A stretch of DNA of 61,981 nt from Anaerolineaceae bacterium. Its GTDB lineage: Bacteria > Chloroflexota > Anaerolineae > Anaerolineales > Villigracilaceae. A program made the translations under genes and the position numbers. This document shows, piece by piece, positions 57,976 through 61,981 of this stretch. Positions within the stretch are counted from its first letter, which is position 1; each line of letters starts with the position of its first letter. The notes beneath the pieces are model-generated. The model was not told the DNA's origin. It saw only the letters and a list, made by a program, of their open reading frames with translations, and searched no databases. Location of the stretch: positions 1 to 61,981 of the forward strand of contig QZIJ01000003.1 in NCBI GenBank assembly GCA_003598975.1, read 5' to 3'.

Positions 57976-59973
57976 ATGCTCGAAAAACTCCTCTTCATCC
58001 TCTGGCTACTCACCTGGACACTCGGCGGCCTGCTCCTCGCCTCCGCGGCCTTCCATCTTCCGCGGCGCCTCACCTTCGGTGTCGGCCTGACTCTCGGCGC
58101 GGTGACGCAAGTCTGGTTCGCCAACCTCTTTGGATTCTTCCTCCCCGCGCCCGCCGCGTTTTGGACTGGAGCGCTACTCACCCTCGCGCTGGGATTAATT
58201 TTCTCCTGGCCACTCAATTTCGATAAACTTCGCCAACTGATTCCCACATCCTGGGGACAAATCCTCGCGCTTCTCTTCCTCACCTACCTCTTCACCGCCA
58301 TCGGCCGTGGCCTGCTGCTCTTTGAAGATTACCAAAACCTGCCCACCATCTCGCTCATGGCGCGCGGCGACATCCCGCCGACCTTCGCCCTCGACCCCAA
58401 CGTCCGCTTCGGGTATCACTACCTCATGCTACTCTTCGCCGCGCAAGTCACCCTACTCAGCGGCATCGTCCCGTGGAACGCGCTCGACCTTACCCGCGGC
58501 TTCTTCTTTGCGCCGACTCTCCTGCTCACCTACCTCTGGGTCGGGCGCATGACGCGCTCCCGCCTCGCCGCGTACGCGGGCGCGCTCTTCGCGGCCTTTG
58601 CGGGCGGCGCTCGCTGGCTCTTGCTGCTCCTCCCCATCACTTGGGTCGCGTCCCTCTCGCAAAGCATCACCCTGCTCGGTTCCGCCGCTCAATCCGTCCC
58701 CGACCTCGCGCGCGGCCTCCTCCTCCCTTGGGCCATCAACGGCGGCGCGCCCCTGCCCTTCCCGTTCGCGTTCGTCAACGGCATCACGCCCCCGCTCATC
58801 CTCTCGCACGGCGGCTCGGGCATGATGGTCTCCGCGCTCACCGTCCTGATTCTCATCGTCTATCGTTTCGTCCGCGATTGGCGCGGCGGCCTCGTCATGG
58901 TCGTCCTCCTCGCCGCGCTCGCCAACCTCAGCGAACACGCCTACCTCGCCGCGTTCTTCGGCCTCGGGCTCGCGCTCCTCTTCCATTGGATTCGGACTCG
59001 CTCCATCAAAATTCCGCGGGACTTCCTTCCCTGGATCGGACTGGGCGCGGCCTCGGGATTTTTCGCGGCCTTCCAAGGCGGAGTCCTGACCGAGATCGTC
59101 CGCGGCCTTCTCGGACCTCGCGCGGGTGCGGTCTCCCAGGCCTCTTACTTCACTGTCGGCTTTTCCCTCAACCCGCGTCCGACGGTCATCTCTGGTCACC
59201 TCGGTCTCCTCGATCTGACGAATCCGCGTCAGCTCGTCGTTGCCCTCTTCGAGATCGGACCCATCCTGCTCGCGCTTCCCATCGTTGCGGTCTGGGGATG
59301 GAAGATGCTCAAAGCCCATCGCTGGTGGGACGCGGCCCTCGTCTTCGGCGGCGTAATGGGCATTGCCTCGCTCTTTTTGCAATACGAAGGCTCCGCAGGC
59401 GTGACAGCCACATCGCGTCTCTTTGGCGACCTGCTCACCCCGCTGACGTTATTCGCCGTCCCTCTCTTGTGGACATGGGCAAAGTCACGCTCCGTTCGCG
59501 TGAAGCAGACCCTTCTCTTGCTCGGCTTCGTCACCATCTTCGGTGGACTGATTCTCTTCGGCATCGAAATGACCGCCGCGCAAAAACCTGTTCTACCGCT
59601 GGCGATGCAACCGATGGACATCCAAATCTACAACGAGTATTGGGACAAGCTCGAACCCGATGCGCTAGTCTTCGACACTCTCCCCGCCCGCGCGGTGACC
59701 ATCTTCGGCCGCTTCACCGACTCGAACGAGACGTGGTACGTGCCCAAGCAATCATGGATTGCGCTCGCGCAGAATCCCTTCCTCCGCGACCTGCGCGCCG
59801 CAGGCTACGATTATTTCTATTACAGCCTGATCAATTGGGAAAGTTTCTCCCCCGAAGTGCAATCCGCCCTCGAAGACTCCTGCGTCAAACTCGTCGTCCA
59901 AGCCGATGGCATCCGCAGTGATACCTTGCGTCCCTCATGGGTGCGTCTGGTGGATATTCGAGGGTGTGAGTAA
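57976..59973 (+). CDS. Large polytopic membrane protein, glycosyltransferase-C-like
   Basis: A 665-residue protein with about 14 helices and a soluble end (residues 545-665). RGDIPPTFALDPNVRFGYHY after the early helices has acidic and aromatic residues of the kind seen in GT-C catalytic loops. PMDIQIYNEYWDKLEPDALV in the C-terminal part resembles tails of DUF2298/GT39-like proteins. It is the only plus-strand gene of the right third. It carries no recognisable repeat insertion, unlike the minus-strand paralogues. Confidence 0.65.
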   Translation: MLEKLLFILWLLTWTLGGLLLASAAFHLPRRLTFGVGLTLGAVTQVWFANLFGFFLPAPAAFWTGALLTLALGLIFSWPLNFDKLRQLIPTSWGQILALLFLTYLFTAIGRGLLLFEDYQNLPTISLMARGDIPPTFALDPNVRFGYHYLMLLFAAQVTLLSGIVPWNALDLTRGFFFAPTLLLTYLWVGRMTRSRLAAYAGALFAAFAGGARWLLLLLPITWVASLSQSITLLGSAAQSVPDLARGLLLPWAINGGAPLPFPFAFVNGITPPLILSHGGSGMMVSALTVLILIVYRFVRDWRGGLVMVVLLAALANLSEHAYLAAFFGLGLALLFHWIRTRSIKIPRDFLPWIGLGAASGFFAAFQGGVLTEIVRGLLGPRAGAVSQASYFTVGFSLNPRPTVISGHLGLLDLTNPRQLVVALFEIGPILLALPIVAVWGWKMLKAHRWWDAALVFGGVMGIASLFLQYEGSAGVTATSRLFGDLLTPLTLFAVPLLWTWAKSRSVRVKQTLLLLGFVTIFGGLILFGIEMTAAQKPVLPLAMQPMDIQIYNEYWDKLEPDALVFDTLPARAVTIFGRFTDSNETWYVPKQSWIALAQNPFLRDLRAAGYDYFYYSLINWESFSPEVQSALEDSCVKLVVQADGIRSDTLRPSWVRLVDIRGCE

Positions 59974-59983
59974 GGTGATGTGG

Positions 59984-60029
59984 GGCGGATTGGCAATCCG
60001 CCAACTCACCAGCGGGATGTCATCCCGCT
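59984..60029. repeat. Two palindromes after the large membrane protein gene
   Basis: GGCGGATTGGCAATCCGCC at 59984-60002 and AGCGGGATGTCATCCCGCT at 60011-60029. They match hairpins at 40247-40265 and 32906-32922. Confidence 0.8.
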
Positions 60030-60060
60030 CCATGTATCAAACCCTTCGTGTAACACATTG

Positions 60061-60095
60061 CAGAACCCAGGTTTCTCGGAGAAACCTGGGTTCTG
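60061..60095. repeat. Perfect 17-base-arm palindrome
   Basis: CAGAACCCAGGTTTCTC and GAGAAACCTGGGTTCTG are perfect inverted arms around a single G. A half copy is at 61555-61572, on the other side of the next gene. Confidence 0.88.
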
Positions 60096-60098
60096 TTA

Positions 60099-61538
60099 CT
60101 ACACAAACTTAATCCGCCGCGCCGCGTACCAGACCATGCGCATCAGCAACATGCCGTGTTTCCAGCGTGAGATGTTGGTTGTGCCATACGTTCGCTCGCG
60201 GTAGCGGATGGGGAGGTCAACGATCTTGAGATTCAGTTTTGCCGCGCCGAAGATCAGGTCAAAGTCACCGAAGGGGTCGAAATCGCCGAAGTAGGCGCGG
60301 TTGGCGGCGATGCGCTCGTAGTCTTTTTTCCATAACACTTTCGTGCCGCACAACGTATCTTTGATGGGCTGTCCGAGCAGGGAGGTGAACGCCCAACTGA
60401 AGAATTTGTTGCCGAGGAAGTTCAACCCGCGCATGGCCTGTTTTTCCATCGGGTAGACCAGCCGCACGCCGTTGATGAATTCGCCGCGTCCCGAACGCAG
60501 GGCCTCGTAGAAACGCGGCAAATCTTCGGGCGGGACGGTGAGGTCGGCGTCGAGGATCATCAGGATGTCGCCAGAGGCCGCGTCGAAGCCCGCGCGGATC
60601 GCGTCCGCTTTGCCGATGCCCGATTGACGAAGAACGCGGCTTGACGTCGAAGGATGCGAAGCGATCTCGCGTTCGATGGCCGCGTAGGTGTCATCCTTGG
60701 AATGTCCCTCAACGAAGATCAACTCGGTAGCGCGTCCCATTTTGGGAGTCCGCTCGAAGATGGCGTTGATGTTTCCCGCCTCATTACGCGCCGCGATGAC
60801 GACTGACACGCTCGGTTCTTCCACGGGGACGGGTTGCGGGCGCGCGATGATGAAGTTCGCCAGGGCGAGATCGCGGAAGACCGGCAGGCGGACGAGGAAG
60901 CGGTTGCAGAAAGCCGCCAACAGCGGGATGGGAAGCGGGAAGAGGATCTCGCGCCAGTCGCGGATGGTCTCGAATCCCGCCAGGTTTAACATGCCGCGCA
61001 AGTCGTCGGTGGTAAGCCAGTTCTGATCGAGCATCGGCGCGGCGAGTCGGACGCGTTGTGCGAGGGTGAGGATGGTCTGCCAAAGGTTGCTGTACACGTT
61101 GATGATGACGCGCGTCTGCGGCGTGCATAGCGGACGGATCTGCTCGAGGGCGCGTTGCACGTCCCAGGCGTCGTTGACGAAGTCGGAAAGGATGATAACG
61201 TCGAACGTCTCGTGGACGAACGACAGGTCGTGCGCGTCGGCGTGGACGAATTCAAGGTTGGGATGGCGCGCTGAGGCGCGGTTGACCATCTCGGAGGAAA
61301 AGTCCACGCCGAGGCCGCGTGCGGGTTCAACGGAGGCGAGCAGTTCGCCGAATCCGCTTCCAATTTCAAGGACGCTTTGTCCTGGGCTGACGAGGAAGCG
61401 ATAGACTTCCTTGAGGCGTTTGTGATACGAGCCGCCCCAGCCGCGCCACGCGTCGCGCATGCGCGCCACCTTGTCCCATTGAGCGATGCGGGTTTGCTGG
61501 TAGGTTTGTCCTGCGGAATCGAAGAGGGGATGATTCAT
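60099..61538 (-). CDS. Fusion of SAM-dependent methyltransferase and family 2 glycosyltransferase
   Basis: A 479-residue protein. Residues 40-190 are a methyltransferase (VLEIGSGFGELLASVEPARG motif I, VHADAHDL, DVIILSDFVNDAWD). Residues 245-440 are a DPMS-like GT2 domain (VSVVIAARNEAGNINAIFER, LIFVEGHSKDDTYAAI, GKADAIRAGFDAASGDILM, ILDADLTVPPEDL), followed by YGTTNISRWKHGMLL. It probably makes a lipid-linked sugar or a methylated glycan part. The ATG at 61538 is seven bases after a TAAAAT box; the longer frame begins in a repeat. Confidence 0.85.
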   Translation of the reverse strand: MNHPLFDSAGQTYQQTRIAQWDKVARMRDAWRGWGGSYHKRLKEVYRFLVSPGQSVLEIGSGFGELLASVEPARGLGVDFSSEMVNRASARHPNLEFVHADAHDLSFVHETFDVIILSDFVNDAWDVQRALEQIRPLCTPQTRVIINVYSNLWQTILTLAQRVRLAAPMLDQNWLTTDDLRGMLNLAGFETIRDWREILFPLPIPLLAAFCNRFLVRLPVFRDLALANFIIARPQPVPVEEPSVSVVIAARNEAGNINAIFERTPKMGRATELIFVEGHSKDDTYAAIEREIASHPSTSSRVLRQSGIGKADAIRAGFDAASGDILMILDADLTVPPEDLPRFYEALRSGRGEFINGVRLVYPMEKQAMRGLNFLGNKFFSWAFTSLLGQPIKDTLCGTKVLWKKDYERIAANRAYFGDFDPFGDFDLIFGAAKLNLKIVDLPIRYRERTYGTTNISRWKHGMLLMRMVWYAARRIKFV

Positions 61539-61545
61539 AAGGCTG

Positions 61546-61551
61546 ATTTTA
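61546..61551 (-). promoter_or_regulatory. -10 box (TAAAAT) of the fusion gene (leaderless type)
   Basis: On the minus strand TAAAAT ends seven bases before the ATG at 61538. Confidence 0.5.
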
Positions 61552-61554
61552 CAG

Positions 61555-61572
61555 CAGAACCCAGGTTTCTCG
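61555..61572. repeat. Half copy of the AACCCAGGTTTCT palindrome
   Basis: CAGAACCCAGGTTTCTCG matches the left arm of 60061-60095; the right arm is missing. Confidence 0.75.
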
Positions 61573-61605
61573 TCCCCATCCAATCAACTTTTCCCCTTTT
61601 AAGAT

Positions 61606-61637
61606 AAGGGCTGTCTACCCCCTTTTAGACAGCCCTT
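61606..61637 (-). terminator. Hairpin after the Flp pilin gene
   Basis: AAGGGCTGTCTA (61606-61617) pairs perfectly with TAGACAGCCCTT (61626-61637), 16 bases after the pilin stop on the minus strand. The T run is weak. Confidence 0.7.
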
Positions 61638-61652
61638 TCGTGCTAATTCGTA

Positions 61653-61808
61653 CTAAAAGGAGGACAAACTATCGTTGAGCGTGCTGAAAATATTGCCGAT
61701 GATCGGGCCGAGTAGCATGAGCACAGCAATGACAACAATAGCGACCAGAACAAGAATGAGCGCGTACTCCACCAAGCCTTGACCCTTTTCGGTCAGTCGG
61801 ATGTTCAT
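61653..61808 (-). CDS. flp: Flp/Fap-type pilin
   Basis: A 51-residue protein: short basic leader (MNIRLTEKG), then QGLVEYALILVLVAIVVIAV, the Flp pilin core with Gly-Leu-Val-Glu-Tyr, and a short tail ending STLNDSLSSF. The Glu-Tyr after the cleavage region is the class signature. A very strong SD (AAAGGAGGTG) and a nearby hairpin show a well-expressed gene. It is the likely substrate of the Tad machine encoded at 24-28 kb. Confidence 0.9.
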   Translation of the reverse strand: MNIRLTEKGQGLVEYALILVLVAIVVIAVLMLLGPIIGNIFSTLNDSLSSF

Positions 61809-61981
61809 CGTTTTCACCTCCTTTCATGTTGGGATAAAAAACTTTAGCACAATCTATAATAAAACACAACTTCCAAATTTGACAGACTCTGTAACACAAG
61901 CGGTGGGTATGGAAGTGAATTGAAAGAAAGACGGGCTTCTTGTAAGATGGTGAGTGTCGAAGTCGCCACAGACAAGGAGCC

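Noticed and set aside
60630-60665. A further in-frame GTCGAAGG element in the methyltransferase-GT2 gene (peptide SHPSTSSRVLRQ)
   Set aside because: Only a few bases match the family and no inverted arm is present, so it is too weak to claim.
61669-61899. A 76-residue Cys-rich minus-strand frame at the right edge
   Set aside because: It is out of frame with the Flp pilin, which has a perfect SD and the family signature.

Overview
The window is a GC-rich bacterial chromosome segment that fits a filamentous Chloroflexota of the Anaerolineae type. This is an inference from gene content, not a phylogenetic placement: Tad/Flp pilus genes with histidine kinases, a PgpH-type c-di-AMP phosphodiesterase, DUF554, ParA/ParB, many GT-C membrane glycosyltransferases, no visible LPS genes, and very many short palindromic repeats. 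No tRNA, rRNA or CRISPR array was recognised.

Layout. 1-7.9 kb (+): the end of a B12-mutase-like gene, an opine-type dehydrogenase, asparagine synthetase, a UPF0316 membrane protein, a CBS protein, an ArsB/NhaD-type permease, two cyclic-di-AMP-receptor-like proteins and a beta-propeller lipoprotein, closed by a terminator. 8.0-9.6 kb (+): an AT-rich restriction-modification pair. 9.7-14.6 kb (-): a degenerate cupredoxin lipoprotein, endonuclease IV, DgkA, YbeY, PgpH and YqeY. 14.7-17.9 kb (-): accessory genes (DUF2971, a nucleotidyltransferase, an orphan methyltransferase, a HET-C-like protein, a cyclase-tail microgene). 17.9-21.1 kb: cobalamin adenosyltransferase, DUF554, a DsbA-like protein and a lipase-like hydrolase. 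21.2-24.5 kb (-): double-XRE regulator, TPR, GNAT and two V4R proteins. 24.6-32.0 kb (-): a tightly overlapping operon of amidohydrolase, MshEN-histidine kinase, GAF-histidine kinase, OmpR regulator, CpaE, a small unknown protein and CpaF. 32-38 kb (-): ParB, ParA, an AT-rich orphan, a PfkB kinase, a hydrolase and a GAF histidine kinase. 38-61.5 kb: a cell-surface glycan region with two sulfotransferases, a Wzy-like polymerase, a Wzz-like protein, GT2 and GT39 glycosyltransferases, a DUF115 protein, an SDR, a hydroxyacid dehydrogenase, a sulfatase-fold protein, a CMP-sugar synthetase and a methyltransferase-GT2 fusion. A 51-residue Flp pilin gene lies at the right edge.

Three patterns stand out. 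First, several families of short palindromic repeats occur between genes and also inside genes in frame, where they add 10-20 residue peptides to membrane glycosyltransferases and an amidohydrolase; one family is read on opposite strands in the same protein. Second, about ten genes have a -10 box placed exactly 6-7 bases before the ATG, which predicts leaderless mRNAs. Third, signalling parts cluster: a c-di-AMP hydrolase and two DarA/PstA-like receptors beside an ion permease, and a histidine kinase carrying a c-di-GMP-binding-type MshEN domain in the pilus operon.
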